Shown: positions 7,515 through 15,223 of the stretch, one piece after another
Layout of the letters: every line of letters starts with the position of its first letter
Position numbering within the stretch: the first letter of the stretch is position 1
Assembly (NCBI GenBank): GCA_964627855.1
Contig: CAZVLE010000050.1
Span: forward strand, 1 to 29,778
From: CAZVLE01 sp964627855
Lineage (GTDB): Bacteria; Bacillota; Dethiobacteria; DTU022
Length of the DNA stretch: 29,778 bases
Direction: 5' to 3'
The notes under the pieces: model-generated
The model's database searches: none
What the model was told of the DNA's origin: nothing
What the model saw: only the letters and a program-made list of their open reading frames with translations
Program-made: the position numbers and the translations under genes

Positions 7515-7616
7515 CCTTCAGTCGAACAACAATCAAAAGCATAAGAGATCACTAATTATCATTTTGCCCTCGGCAGATACTTATAAATGCTTAGCAATAA
7601 CCTGTATTCATAAGGA

Positions 7617-7883
7617 TCACAGCCCTACTGTGCGGCGCAAATCACCTTCACTGAAACTAAGTTCAACGGTTTCAGTCAAAACATCGGCATAACTAAAAGA
7701 AAGTCTTTGAAAATAATTATTCTCATCGACACGAACGATAAAAATAGAAGGGTAGAGGCTTTCCAGCACCCCTTCTTTTTCATATGTTTTCCTGCGGCCG
7801 CGATTGGCTCTCAATTTGATCGTTTCTCCGAGATGAGATTCAAGCTTCTTGCGGATTTCAAATAGGACATCCTTGGCCACCAT
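7617..7883 (-). CDS. veg: Veg family protein
   Basis: The 88-residue protein belongs to the small Veg family (DUF1021): DVLFEIRKKLESHLGETIKL, ANRGRRKTYEKEGVLESLYP and FSYADVLTETVEL are the typical conserved blocks. In B. subtilis Veg stimulates biofilm gene expression, and its gene lies between ksgA/yabG and ispE; the order here matches. The ATG at 7881-7883 has an AAGGTGG site about 8 nt upstream. A near-consensus promoter (7915-7944) lies upstream and a terminator (7491-7514) downstream, so it is probably a strong single-gene transcript. The biochemical role of the family is still unclear. Confidence 0.93.
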   Translation of the reverse strand: MVAKDVLFEIRKKLESHLGETIKLRANRGRRKTYEKEGVLESLYPSIFIVRVDENNYFQRLSFSYADVLTETVELSFSEGDLRRTVGL

Positions 7884-7914
7884 TTAAAACCACCTTATTA
7901 TTAGTCTACTATGA

Positions 7915-7944
7915 ATTGTAACACAATTTAAGGTCTTATGTCAA
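7915..7944 (-). promoter_or_regulatory. Promoter of veg
   Basis: The minus strand has -35 TTGACA (7939-7944) and -10 TACAAT (7915-7920) with an 18-bp spacer. These are the same hexamers as the well-known strong veg promoter of B. subtilis. Confidence 0.8.
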
Positions 7945-8027
7945 GAAATAGTCCGATATTTGGCGATTAGAGGCCCTGAGAAGCAAATAGTGCTAAATAT
8001 TAGCGAAAATGCAGTGAGGAGTTCAGG

Positions 8028-8504
8028 CTACTTGGTAAACCGATCGGCCACTGTCGTCGCCCCAAAAGAATCGGGTTTTATGCAAGCCTGGTAACCACTG
8101 CCAATAACCATACCAACAACTTCTTTAATTATTTTCCTGGTCTCACCCTTTTCGCCGACATCGAGGTGTATCTCAACGTTTAAATGGCAATCTCCATTTT
8201 GAGCAAGTTGCTCAGTAATGCGAGTAGCCACCTCGAGACTGAGAAAGGTTTCATAATAAATACGTTGACGCAGACTTTCCATGTAGCGGGTTTTTTGTTT
8301 ATGATAATAAAAACGCCCACCCTTTCCTACACGGTGGACAACTACAGCGGTAACAAATATTACAGATTCATTGAGCAGGGAATGAGAATCAGTACCAATA
8401 ATCAGCTTGTAAGAGTCATCCGGGTATTCGTTTGAATAGCTGACAAGATCTTCAAACATTTCCTCAAAAGAAACCTGACCCCTCGACGGGCTGGTAAAAT
8501 GCAT
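8028..8504 (-). CDS. YkuK-like ribonuclease H-fold protein (DUF458)
   Basis: The 158-residue protein resembles B. subtilis YkuK. It has an N-terminal FTSPSRGQVSFEEMFEDL, then YKLIIGTDSHS, which places an acidic residue on the first beta strand of an RNase H-like fold, then VIFVTAVVVHRVGKGGRFYYHK. Late motifs are NVEIHLDVGEKGETRKIIKEVVGMVIGSGY and KPDSFGATTVADRFTK with further acidic residues. Nuclease activity is predicted from the fold and not established for the family. The gene starts (ATG 8502-8504) 15 bp below the end of rsmA and should share its transcript. It takes the place of yabG in the B. subtilis order. Confidence 0.8.
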   Translation of the reverse strand: MHFTSPSRGQVSFEEMFEDLVSYSNEYPDDSYKLIIGTDSHSLLNESVIFVTAVVVHRVGKGGRFYYHKQKTRYMESLRQRIYYETFLSLEVATRITEQLAQNGDCHLNVEIHLDVGEKGETRKIIKEVVGMVIGSGYQACIKPDSFGATTVADRFTK

Positions 8505-8519
8505 CTAGCCGGCGACCTT

Positions 8520-9401
8520 TCACAAAATATTGATAGAGTAATTATATGTTATCGTTGCCAGCATTGCAAACTGCTGCACCGACAACTCTTCCGGACGTGC
8601 AGTCGGTTCTATCGAAGCTTCCTCAAGCAACTTAACCGACTTACTGCGGTTGGAATTGATAGCTCTGCTTAAATTATTAAGCATCGTCTTGCGCCGCTGT
8701 TGAAAAACAGTCTGGACAAGAAAGAGGAAGTGTTTCTCGACGTCTTCACGGAGGGCCCGCTTTTTGGGTGTTAAAGCTATAACTGCTGAATCTACTTTAG
8801 GGCGAGGCCAAAAAACATTGCTGCTAGTATTAAACAAGACTTTTCCTTCAGCATAATAACCGCTAATCACCGATAAAGCTCCATAATTACCTGCGCCAGG
8901 ACTAGCTGTCAGGCGATCAGCAACCTCTTTCTGGAACATTAAAACAGCCCTGCGGAAAGGAAACCCTTCTTTAAACAGATTGTACATGAAAGGGCCTGAT
9001 ATGACATAGGGAAGGTTCGATAAGAGCTTGACATTTTTTGAAGTGGTAAAGTGTTCTGCGATCAGTTCGTGCCATTTAAGTTGAAGAACATCTCTGTTAA
9101 TAATTCTAACCAAAGGCCAGGGTTGGAGCAGGTCTTTCAACAGCTGCACCAGGCCACGATCAATTTCGAGGACCAGGCTGTCAACGCCGGAGCGGGCCAG
9201 CATTAAAGTTAAAGCCCCTGCACCTGGCCCAACTTCAATAACAGCATCGGCCGGCTGAAGTTCAAGAGCAGAGATAATTTTACGGGCAATATTTGCGTCA
9301 ATCAAAAAGTTCTGACCCAGCTGCCGATTTGGCTTCAGTCCATATAGTTGAAAAAGGTCCTGCAAGACCCTGGGTGATGTAACATCATCAATATCTTTCA
9401 T
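8520..9401 (-). CDS. rsmA: 16S rRNA (adenine1518-N6/adenine1519-N6)-dimethyltransferase
   Basis: RsmA (KsgA) dimethylates two adjacent adenines near the 3' end of 16S rRNA during small-subunit assembly. Visible motifs: LGQNFLIDANIARKI at the N-terminus, the SAM loop VIEVGPGAGALTLMLA, VLEIDRGL, the catalytic NLPYVISGP, and the C-terminal helical domain with FQQRRKTMLNNL. Start choice: a frame opens at a GTG (9413), but GAGG lies 6 nt before the ATG at 9399-9401, giving 293 residues (MKDIDDVTS). A promoter lies at 9438-9467. B. subtilis has rnmV directly upstream; here it is absent and a convergent tatD and a divergent SCP2 gene are found instead. Confidence 0.95.
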   Translation of the reverse strand: MKDIDDVTSPRVLQDLFQLYGLKPNRQLGQNFLIDANIARKIISALELQPADAVIEVGPGAGALTLMLARSGVDSLVLEIDRGLVQLLKDLLQPWPLVRIINRDVLQLKWHELIAEHFTTSKNVKLLSNLPYVISGPFMYNLFKEGFPFRRAVLMFQKEVADRLTASPGAGNYGALSVISGYYAEGKVLFNTSSNVFWPRPKVDSAVIALTPKKRALREDVEKHFLFLVQTVFQQRRKTMLNNLSRAINSNRSKSVKLLEEASIEPTARPEELSVQQFAMLATITYNYSINIL

Positions 9402-9437
9402 CTTCAGCCTCACATCATTAAGTTCAATTTGTTAACA

Positions 9438-9467
9438 ATTGTACCTTCCATCGTCCAAATAAGTCAA
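9438..9467 (-). promoter_or_regulatory. Promoter of rsmA
   Basis: The minus strand has -35 TTGACT (9462-9467) and -10 TACAAT (9438-9443) with an 18-bp spacer, ending about 37 bp before the chosen rsmA start. Confidence 0.65.
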
Positions 9468-9576
9468 ATTGGGGAGAGGGGGTGGCAAATTGTGAAATGT
9501 AAAACAGTCCGGTGGAATACGATACTGATAATTGCAACTTGCCAAACATCAGATAATAATAATTTATCTAGCCTGA

Positions 9577-9622
9577 TTTGTCACAAAAATATAATGACAA
9601 AAGGTCACTTATGCATTATAAT
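9577..9622 (+). promoter_or_regulatory. Promoter and operator-like dyad of the SCP2 gene
   Basis: The plus strand has -35 ATGACA (9594-9599) and -10 TATAAT (9617-9622) with a 17-bp spacer. An inverted repeat TTTGTCA (9577-9583) / TGACAAA (9595-9601) overlaps the -35. The leader to the start codon is about 120 nt. Together with the rsmA promoter this accounts for the 348-bp gap 9402-9749; nothing else was recognised there. Confidence 0.6.
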
Positions 9623-9749
9623 ATATTTTACAACAGTAACAATTCACCTATTTAAGCAATTTCCTTGAGAAAGGGGGCCGGCTTTCATAAAGTTTACAGT
9701 TTCAGATGTCCTATAGTTTTAATTATTCTTTAAGGAGGCAAATAATAAA

Positions 9750-10076
9750 ATGGCAGATTTTCAAACTATCCTGGCAAACTTAAACAAGAAGATTGAAGCA
9801 GCTGATCCGGCAAAAATGAAGGGTGTCAGCGCAGTATATCAGTTTGATTTAACCGGTGACAACGGGGGCGTTTTCCACACTGCTGTTGACGACGGTAAAG
9901 CTACCGTTGTTGAAGCAGCACATGACAATCCAAATATTACTATTAGCATGTCGGCAGATGATTTTGACGCAATGCTCGAAGGAAAACTTAATGCAACCTC
10001 TGCTTTCATGGCCGGTAAACTGAAGGTCAAGGGAGATATGTCCCTGGCCATGAAATTACAGAGCTTGCTTGGTTAA
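9750..10076 (+). CDS. Stand-alone SCP2 sterol-binding domain protein
   Basis: The 108-residue protein is a single SCP2 domain: MKGVSAVYQFDLTGDNGGVF, then a PNITISMSADDFDAMLEGKL stretch and NATSAFMAGKLKVKGDMSLA, the classic late motif of the family. SCP2 domains bind hydrophobic ligands such as lipids or acyl chains. In bacteria, stand-alone versions are common in anaerobes but their ligand is mostly unknown. The ATG has AAGGAGG about 9 nt upstream. The gene is transcribed alone, with its own promoter at 9594-9622 and a hairpin terminator at 10142-10173. No signal peptide is present, so it should be cytoplasmic. It sits in the slot that yabE and rnmV occupy in B. subtilis. Confidence 0.88.
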   Translation: MADFQTILANLNKKIEAADPAKMKGVSAVYQFDLTGDNGGVFHTAVDDGKATVVEAAHDNPNITISMSADDFDAMLEGKLNATSAFMAGKLKVKGDMSLAMKLQSLLG

Positions 10077-10141
10077 CTCCTGTAAAAATTCAGTAATATA
10101 TGCCTTAACCGTAAAAGTATAAATTAAGCGATGAATCTGAC

Positions 10142-10183
10142 AGCGTTCACTGTTCTTAGCAACAGTGAACGCTTAGTTATTTG
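10142..10183 (+). terminator. Hairpin between the SCP2 gene and tatD
   Basis: The perfect 13-bp stem 10142-10154 / 10161-10173 has loop CTTAGC and is followed by a moderately T-rich stretch (TAGTTATTTGC). It lies between convergent genes and may serve both. Confidence 0.75.
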
Positions 10184-10204
10184 CTTTACAAGATTGGCTT
10201 AATA

Positions 10205-10981
10205 TCAATCAACCAGGTTGTCGGAAAAAAGCCTGATGGCATTGAGGTAAACCTGCAGCGCCAGGTCTTCAAGGCTACATTCAAGAGCAAGCGCAACACG
10301 TTCATAAGTAAGCTTTATATAAGCCGGTTCGTTGCGCTTGCCCCGATAGGCTTGCGGGGAAAGATAGGGGGCATCAGTTTCAAGTAAAAGACGATCCGAT
10401 GGAATAAACTTAGCCAACTCACGCAGATCATGGGAACCAGGGTAAGTTACCGGTCCGGCAAGCGATATATAGAACCCGAGATCTAAAAAAGCTTCAGCCC
10501 AGTGGCGATCACCGGAAAAACAGTGCATAACACCAACTGCTTCAGGCAGATTCTCTTCTTTTAAAATTTTTAATGTTTCAGCATGGGCCTGGCGACTATG
10601 AACAATAAGCGGCTTTTGCACCCGACAAGCCAGGCGCACCTGTTCCCTGAAAAGGTTCTCCTGACTGTCACGGGGAGAAAGGTTGCGATAAAAATCAAGG
10701 CCGGTTTCACCTATGGCAAGAACGTTTTCATCCTTTGCCAGCTCTTCAAGTGTTGCAATAATGCGGGCATTAGCTCTGGAAGAGCCATGGGGATGGATAC
10801 CGATGGATGCAGAAATTTTATCATATTTTTTGCTTAGGTTAACAGATGTTTTTGAACTGGCCTCATCGGTCCCGGCATTAAGTATCGCTACGAGACCGGC
10901 CTGCCCGGCTCTTTCTAAAACCTGATCGAGATCATCTCGAAACTGGGGAAAGTCAAGGTGGGCGTGAGTATCTATAAGCAT
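10205..10981 (-). CDS. tatD: TatD family metal-dependent deoxyribonuclease
   Basis: The 258-residue protein has the TatD metal-binding start MLIDTHAHLDF (H6, H8). It also has AIGETGLDFYR (Glu ligand), PLIVHSRQA (His), GVMHCFSGD (His) and LLLETDAPYLSP (Asp ligand), all in the order of the amidohydrolase-like barrel. Family members are metal-dependent nucleases (YabD in B. subtilis), although the physiological substrate is uncertain. It starts 7 bp after metG ends and is co-transcribed with it, as in B. subtilis metS-yabD. The ribosome-binding site is weak (AGGG about 15 nt upstream), so translation may be coupled to metG. Confidence 0.93.
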   Translation of the reverse strand: MLIDTHAHLDFPQFRDDLDQVLERAGQAGLVAILNAGTDEASSKTSVNLSKKYDKISASIGIHPHGSSRANARIIATLEELAKDENVLAIGETGLDFYRNLSPRDSQENLFREQVRLACRVQKPLIVHSRQAHAETLKILKEENLPEAVGVMHCFSGDRHWAEAFLDLGFYISLAGPVTYPGSHDLRELAKFIPSDRLLLETDAPYLSPQAYRGKRNEPAYIKLTYERVALALECSLEDLALQVYLNAIRLFSDNLVD

Positions 10982-10988
10982 AGTTAAA

Positions 10989-12935
10989 TTAACTGACCCT
11001 GCTTCCGGCAGGCATATTTTGATCCACTGTTGTCAAGGCCAGGCTTCCATCTTCTGCCGTTGCTGCCAGCAACATGCCCTGCGACAAAATTCCTCGCAGC
11101 TTTACCGGTTTCAGGTTGGCAACAAATAAAACCAGCCTGCCAATCAGTTCATCGGGTTGATAATATTCGGCGATCCCGGCGACAACCTGCCGGTTTAAAT
11201 CTTCACCAAGTTCAATCTCAATTTTTAATAATTTATCAGACTTGGGAATCCTTTCTGCTGCAATAATCTTTGCTACTCTCAGATCAACCTTCTGGAACTG
11301 ATCAAGGGTGATCAGCCCCTGTGCAATTTCAGCGGTTTCACCGGCAGAATCCTGATCAACAGGTTTTTCTCCCTGCATTTCCCTGATCTCAGCCTGCAGA
11401 TTTAAACGGGGAAAGAGGTCTTCACCCCTGGCAACAGTACTACCCGGTTTTAGTAAACCCCACTCTTTTAGGCTGGCCCAGCTTTTTAACTCAGCAGAAT
11501 CTATAATGCCAATTTGCGTCCAAATATTTTCCGGCGTTCTGGGCATGAAAGGTTGAAGCATTACGGCAATGAAACGAATACTTTCAATCAGGTTATAGAT
11601 GACAGTGCCCAGGCGATCGCTTTTCATCGAATCCTTGGCCAACTCCCAGGGAGCATTTTCATCAATATATTTATTGCTGCGTCGGACTAGCTTCCAAAGC
11701 TCAGCCAGAGCATCACTGATTTTCAGTTCGTCCATTAATGGTTCTATAACAAGCGGTGTTTGCAAAGCCAGCGATCTGAGCTCAAGATCACCTTCTCCAT
11801 TTTCCGTCAACGGCTCCTGGAGCACTCCGGCAAAATAACGTTCAGCCATTGTCAGAGTCCTGCTGACAAGGTTACCAAGATCATTGGCCAGATCTGTATT
11901 GATACGGTTAATAAAGTTTTCAAGGCTAAAAATCCCATCCTGCCCGAACGGTATTTCTCGCAAAAGAAAGTAGCGCAAGGCATCTGAACTATAACGACCT
12001 GCCAGCACACGGGGATCGATGACATTGCCCTTGGATTTTGACATTTTCCCTTCCTGAAGCATTAACCAGCCATGGCCGAATACTGTTTTCGGCAGAGGCT
12101 GACCCAGGGCCATCAGAAAGATAGGCCAGTAAATGGTGTGAAACCTGAGGATGTCTTTACCGATCAGCTGAACATCAGCAGGCCAAAATACCTCATAGTT
12201 GCTGCCTTCTTCGCCATAGCCAAGGGCAGTAATATAATTGCTTAAAGCATCTAACCAGACATAAATAACATGTTTCGGATCGAAAGGAACCGGGATACCC
12301 CAATCAAAAGAAGTGCGGGACACACAGAGATCTTCAAGGCCGGGTTTGAGAAAATTGTTAACCATTTCATTTTTCCGGGAAGGTGGTTGAATAAACTCCG
12401 GATGCGCTTCAATGTGCTCCAACAGCCTCTTGGCATATTTTGACATTCTAAAAAAGTAAGCTTCTTCTGCAATCAATTCTACTTCTCTCCCACAATCAGG
12501 ACAAGCCCCCTCCTGCAGTTGCCTCTCGGTCCAGTAGGCTTCACAGGGAGTGCAGTACCAGCCTTCATACTTGCCTTTATAAATATCTCCCTGTTCATGA
12601 AAATGGGTAAATATGCGAGCTACCTTTTCTTTATGTCGCAATTCTGTAGTCCGAATAAAGTCATCATATTGAATGTCTAGCTCCAGCCAGAGTTCCTTGA
12701 TCCAGGCAACTATTTCATCAACAAAAACAAGTGGTTCCTTACCTGCTGATTCAGCTTGACGTTGTATTTTTTGACCATGCTCATCTGTACCTGTCAGGAA
12801 CCAGACTTTATAACCGGTCAGTCTCTTAAATCTGGCCAGGGCATCAGCGGCAACGGTAGTGTAAGAATTACCCACATGTAGTTTATTGCTTGGGTAATAG
12901 ATTGGTGTGGTGATATAAAATGAGCTCTTGTCCAC
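10989..12935 (-). CDS. metG: Methionyl-tRNA synthetase with C-terminal tRNA-binding domain
   Basis: The 648-residue class I synthetase charges tRNA-Met. The HIGH-type signature is LHVGNSYTT near residue 20. A zinc knuckle has CTPCEAYW and CPDCGREV (about 127-150), and the KMSKSKGN loop lies near 297-304. The C-terminal 110 residues (VDLRVAKIIAAERIPKSDKLLKI) form an EMAPII-like tRNA-binding dimerisation domain. The start is GTG (12933-12935) with GAGGAGG about 10 nt upstream. A near-perfect promoter lies at 12975-13002. The short leader (about 30 nt) leaves no room for a T-box or SAM riboswitch. It forms an operon with tatD and is divergent from abrB, as in B. subtilis. Confidence 0.97.
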   Translation of the reverse strand: MDKSSFYITTPIYYPSNKLHVGNSYTTVAADALARFKRLTGYKVWFLTGTDEHGQKIQRQAESAGKEPLVFVDEIVAWIKELWLELDIQYDDFIRTTELRHKEKVARIFTHFHEQGDIYKGKYEGWYCTPCEAYWTERQLQEGACPDCGREVELIAEEAYFFRMSKYAKRLLEHIEAHPEFIQPPSRKNEMVNNFLKPGLEDLCVSRTSFDWGIPVPFDPKHVIYVWLDALSNYITALGYGEEGSNYEVFWPADVQLIGKDILRFHTIYWPIFLMALGQPLPKTVFGHGWLMLQEGKMSKSKGNVIDPRVLAGRYSSDALRYFLLREIPFGQDGIFSLENFINRINTDLANDLGNLVSRTLTMAERYFAGVLQEPLTENGEGDLELRSLALQTPLVIEPLMDELKISDALAELWKLVRRSNKYIDENAPWELAKDSMKSDRLGTVIYNLIESIRFIAVMLQPFMPRTPENIWTQIGIIDSAELKSWASLKEWGLLKPGSTVARGEDLFPRLNLQAEIREMQGEKPVDQDSAGETAEIAQGLITLDQFQKVDLRVAKIIAAERIPKSDKLLKIEIELGEDLNRQVVAGIAEYYQPDELIGRLVLFVANLKPVKLRGILSQGMLLAATAEDGSLALTTVDQNMPAGSRVS

Positions 12936-12974
12936 TAAACTGGGGCCTCCTCAATACTTTGAAAGATGAAGTTA

Positions 12975-13002
12975 ATTATATCAGAGCAGATCTAGCTGTC
13001 AA
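12975..13002 (-). promoter_or_regulatory. Promoter of metG-tatD
   Basis: The minus strand has consensus TTGACA (12997-13002) and TATAAT (12975-12980) with a 16-bp spacer, about 40 bp before the metG start. Confidence 0.85.
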
Positions 13003-13072
13003 GATTAGGTTAACAAAGCAAGAAATCTCATGTAATATTCTTGTAAAGTTGAGTAATTAGGGAAATTACCTA

Positions 13073-13102
13073 TTGACTTACCATGTCAATTACTGGTATA
13101 AT
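13073..13102 (+). promoter_or_regulatory. Promoter of abrB
   Basis: The plus strand has -35 TTGACT (13073-13078), an 18-bp spacer and an extended -10 TGGTATAAT whose hexamer is 13097-13102. Confidence 0.8.
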
Positions 13103-13147
13103 AGCCAAACCAGTCTCGCTCCATTAAGAAAAAAAGGAGGAAATACT

Positions 13148-13390
13148 TTGAAATCAACGGGGATTGTGAGAAAAGTAGATGAGTTGGGTCGAGTTGTTAT
13201 ACCTATTGAACTTAGACGCACACTGGGAATCGAAGTCAAAGACGCCCTTGAAATTTATGTAGATGCTGAAAAAATTATTCTTAAAAAGTACGAACCTGCC
13301 TGCCTCTTCTGCGGTAATGCCGACGATGTAAAGCATTTTGGTAATCGTATTGTCTGTCGGGAATGTATCGAAAGCCTGGCAAAAGATTGA
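13148..13390 (+). CDS. abrB: AbrB-family transition-state regulator with C-terminal CxxC pairs
   Basis: The 80-residue protein starts at TTG (13148-13150), 7 nt after AAGGAGG. A longer frame from 13073 would start inside the promoter. Residues 1-50 are the swapped-hairpin DNA-binding domain: KSTGIVRKVDELGRVVIPIE, then LRRTLGIEVKDALEIYV. The C-terminus has CLFCG and CRECIE, two CxxC pairs about 18 residues apart that could bind zinc; B. subtilis AbrB does not have this arrangement, while clostridial homologues often do. AbrB proteins repress transition-phase genes. The divergent arrangement with metG matches B. subtilis abrB-metS. The choice between AbrB and SpoVT-like naming rests on length and context. 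Confidence 0.9.
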   Translation: MKSTGIVRKVDELGRVVIPIELRRTLGIEVKDALEIYVDAEKIILKKYEPACLFCGNADDVKHFGNRIVCRECIESLAKD

Positions 13391-13413
13391 GCAAAAATAA
13401 CCTCAAGCATTTA

Positions 13414-13447
13414 CAGGGGTGCGGTTAATTCCGTGCCCCTGTTTATT
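13414..13447 (+). terminator. Terminator between abrB and ricT
   Basis: The 11-bp stem (13414-13424 / 13431-13441, two G-U wobbles) has loop TTAATT and is followed by GTTTATT. The flanking genes are convergent, so it may act in both directions. Confidence 0.75.
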
Positions 13448-14246
13448 AAGGACGATCCACTTCTTCAAGAGGAAATTCTCTGACATAACCAGATTCTTCC
13501 AGCTTAACCTGCAGGGTTTTTTTATTGATATTTACTTCGTTTACCCTTCCTTCACCATCGGGTGTAAGGACGCATTCACCCGGCCTTGGCATCTCCTCAC
13601 GGGCATCTTCATAAGCACTGGCTTCGAAACGAAGGCAACACATTAAGCGACCGCATACCCCGGAAATTTTTGTTGGGTTGAGAGACAGGTTTTGCCCTTT
13701 TGCCATCCGGATCGAAACAGGTTCAAAATCCTCAAGAAAGGTGGTACAACAAAATGGCCGACCGCATGGACCAATCCCACCCTTATGTTTTGCTTCATCG
13801 CGAACGCCTATTTGCCGCAGTTCAATCCTTGTTTTAAAAATGGAGGCAAGATCTTTGACCAGCTCTCGAAAATCTACTCTTTCCTCTGAAGTAAAATAAA
13901 AAATAATTTTGTTCCTATCAAATGTATACTCAACACTAACCAGCTTCATATCAAGATTGTGCTCCAGAATCTTTTGTCGGCACTTATCAAAGGCGACCGT
14001 TTCTTTTTGTCTATTTTCTTCCACTCTTGCACAGTCTGAGTCAGAGGCCATACGTATAACTTTCTTAAGTGGCAAGACCAGCCCTTCCTTTGGTATTTCT
14101 TTGTCGGGGATAGCAACCAGACCAATCTCCAGACCCCGGGCCGTTTCAACTATCACCCGCATACCTTGCTTATATTGATCTGAACCTGGTTCAAAATAGT
14201 AGGTTTTACCTGCTGGTTTAAAACGAATTCCAACTACCTTAGTCAT
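13446..14246 (-). CDS. ricT: PSP1-domain protein RicT (YaaT)
   Basis: The 266-residue PSP1-domain protein matches B. subtilis YaaT/RicT. There it forms the Y-complex with RicA and RicF, which stimulates RNase Y-dependent mRNA processing and affects sporulation and biofilm. Characteristic features are KAGKTYYFEPG-like N-terminal strands (here FKPAGKTYYFEPG), EYTFDRNKIIFYFTSEERVDFRELV and the cysteine motifs GPCGRPFCCTTF and GVCGRLMCCLRF, which are tied to Fe-S cluster binding in the complex. The ATG (14244-14246) overlaps the holB stop in an ATGA arrangement, so translation is coupled. B. subtilis has yabA next; no such gene follows here. Confidence 0.94.
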   Translation of the reverse strand: MTKVVGIRFKPAGKTYYFEPGSDQYKQGMRVIVETARGLEIGLVAIPDKEIPKEGLVLPLKKVIRMASDSDCARVEENRQKETVAFDKCRQKILEHNLDMKLVSVEYTFDRNKIIFYFTSEERVDFRELVKDLASIFKTRIELRQIGVRDEAKHKGGIGPCGRPFCCTTFLEDFEPVSIRMAKGQNLSLNPTKISGVCGRLMCCLRFEASAYEDAREEMPRPGECVLTPDGEGRVNEVNINKKTLQVKLEESGYVREFPLEEVDRP

Positions 14247-15223
14247 CGAAGCAACCTCCTTTGCAGCATAATAAACATTCTTTCCAGAAGCAGCTGACGG
14301 TTTGCATTAGTATTTTGACACTGTTTAAGAGTCATATTGATCATTAAGACAGCGTCTATCAGGGCAGAACAGGCAATAGTTTCGGTCCACTTTGCAGACT
14401 GCCCGGGGCTTAGTAAAGTCTCACCCCGTTGGCAAAGGTTCTGCAATAAACCATCCCTGTAAATCAGACAGACCATTTCCAGGAGAAGGATGAAATCTTC
14501 TCTTTCAACCAACGAAGCGGCCCAGGAAATCAGCTGCAAGGCGGAATCACGACCTGTTGCCAATTTGTAAGCGAGCGTTTGGGCCTCATTAAGTTTATTG
14601 TCAAATTCTTCATCTCCAGCTATCTTCAATGCATAGCCTGGAAGGCCGCCACTTACTCGGGCGATAAAAACAGCTTTCTCCAGAGAAGTATTCAGTTTAC
14701 GTTGCAGTAGATCAATAATTTCTTTTTCATTTAAAGGATGTAAAACATAACGTTGGCATCTTGATACTATAGTATCAAAAAGCAACTCCGTTTTCTCAGC
14801 AAGCAATATAAAGTAAAGGCCAGGGGGTGGTTCTTCCAGAATTTTGAGCAGGGAGGAAGCAGTTTCAGCAGTCATCACTTCAGCTTGCTCAAAGAGGCAA
14901 ACCTTCTTTCCGCCCTGCAGGAAAAAACTGTTTCTAACAGAACGAACTTGCTCAATCTTAATTTTTCGGCCATCCGGCTTGATAAGAAAAAAATCAGGGT
15001 GGCTACGGTGTGAAAAGCTATGGCAAGACCGACAAATCTGGCAGGGCTCTATGCCGGCACTTTCAGGACATAAAATGGCTTGAGAAAGGAGGCTGCCCCA
15101 GCTTTTTTTCCCGCTGCCGGCAGAACCTGCGATCAGGGTGGCATGACTCAAACGATCGCCAGACAAAGCCGCAGAAAGACTCTGCTTCAATTCATTTTGC
15201 CCTGCCAAATCGTTAATACTCAT
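14243..15223 (-). CDS. holB: DNA polymerase III delta' subunit
   Basis: The 326-residue clamp-loader subunit of the replicative polymerase starts at the ATG 15221-15223, which has GAGG 7 nt upstream and overlaps the tmk end by 11 bp. A longer frame to 15262 has no ribosome-binding site. Domain I has ATLIAGSAGSGKKSW (P-loop-like), the zinc-module cysteines CPESAGIEPCQICRSC, LLKILEEPPPGLYFILLAE and the sensor-type SRCQRY. The C-terminal collar domain follows. The same clamp-loader fold occurs in dnaX (20031-21689). B. subtilis has yaaQ and yaaR between tmk and holB; both are missing here. Downstream, ricT overlaps by 4 bp. Confidence 0.93.
   Translation of the reverse strand: MSINDLAGQNELKQSLSAALSGDRLSHATLIAGSAGSGKKSWGSLLSQAILCPESAGIEPCQICRSCHSFSHRSHPDFFLIKPDGRKIKIEQVRSVRNSFFLQGGKKVCLFEQAEVMTAETASSLLKILEEPPPGLYFILLAEKTELLFDTIVSRCQRYVLHPLNEKEIIDLLQRKLNTSLEKAVFIARVSGGLPGYALKIAGDEEFDNKLNEAQTLAYKLATGRDSALQLISWAASLVEREDFILLLEMVCLIYRDGLLQNLCQRGETLLSPGQSAKWTETIACSALIDAVLMINMTLKQCQNTNANRQLLLERMFIMLQRRLLR

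Noticed and set aside
12936..12974. A T-box or SAM riboswitch before metG
   Set aside because: The promoter is so close that the leader is only about 30 nt.
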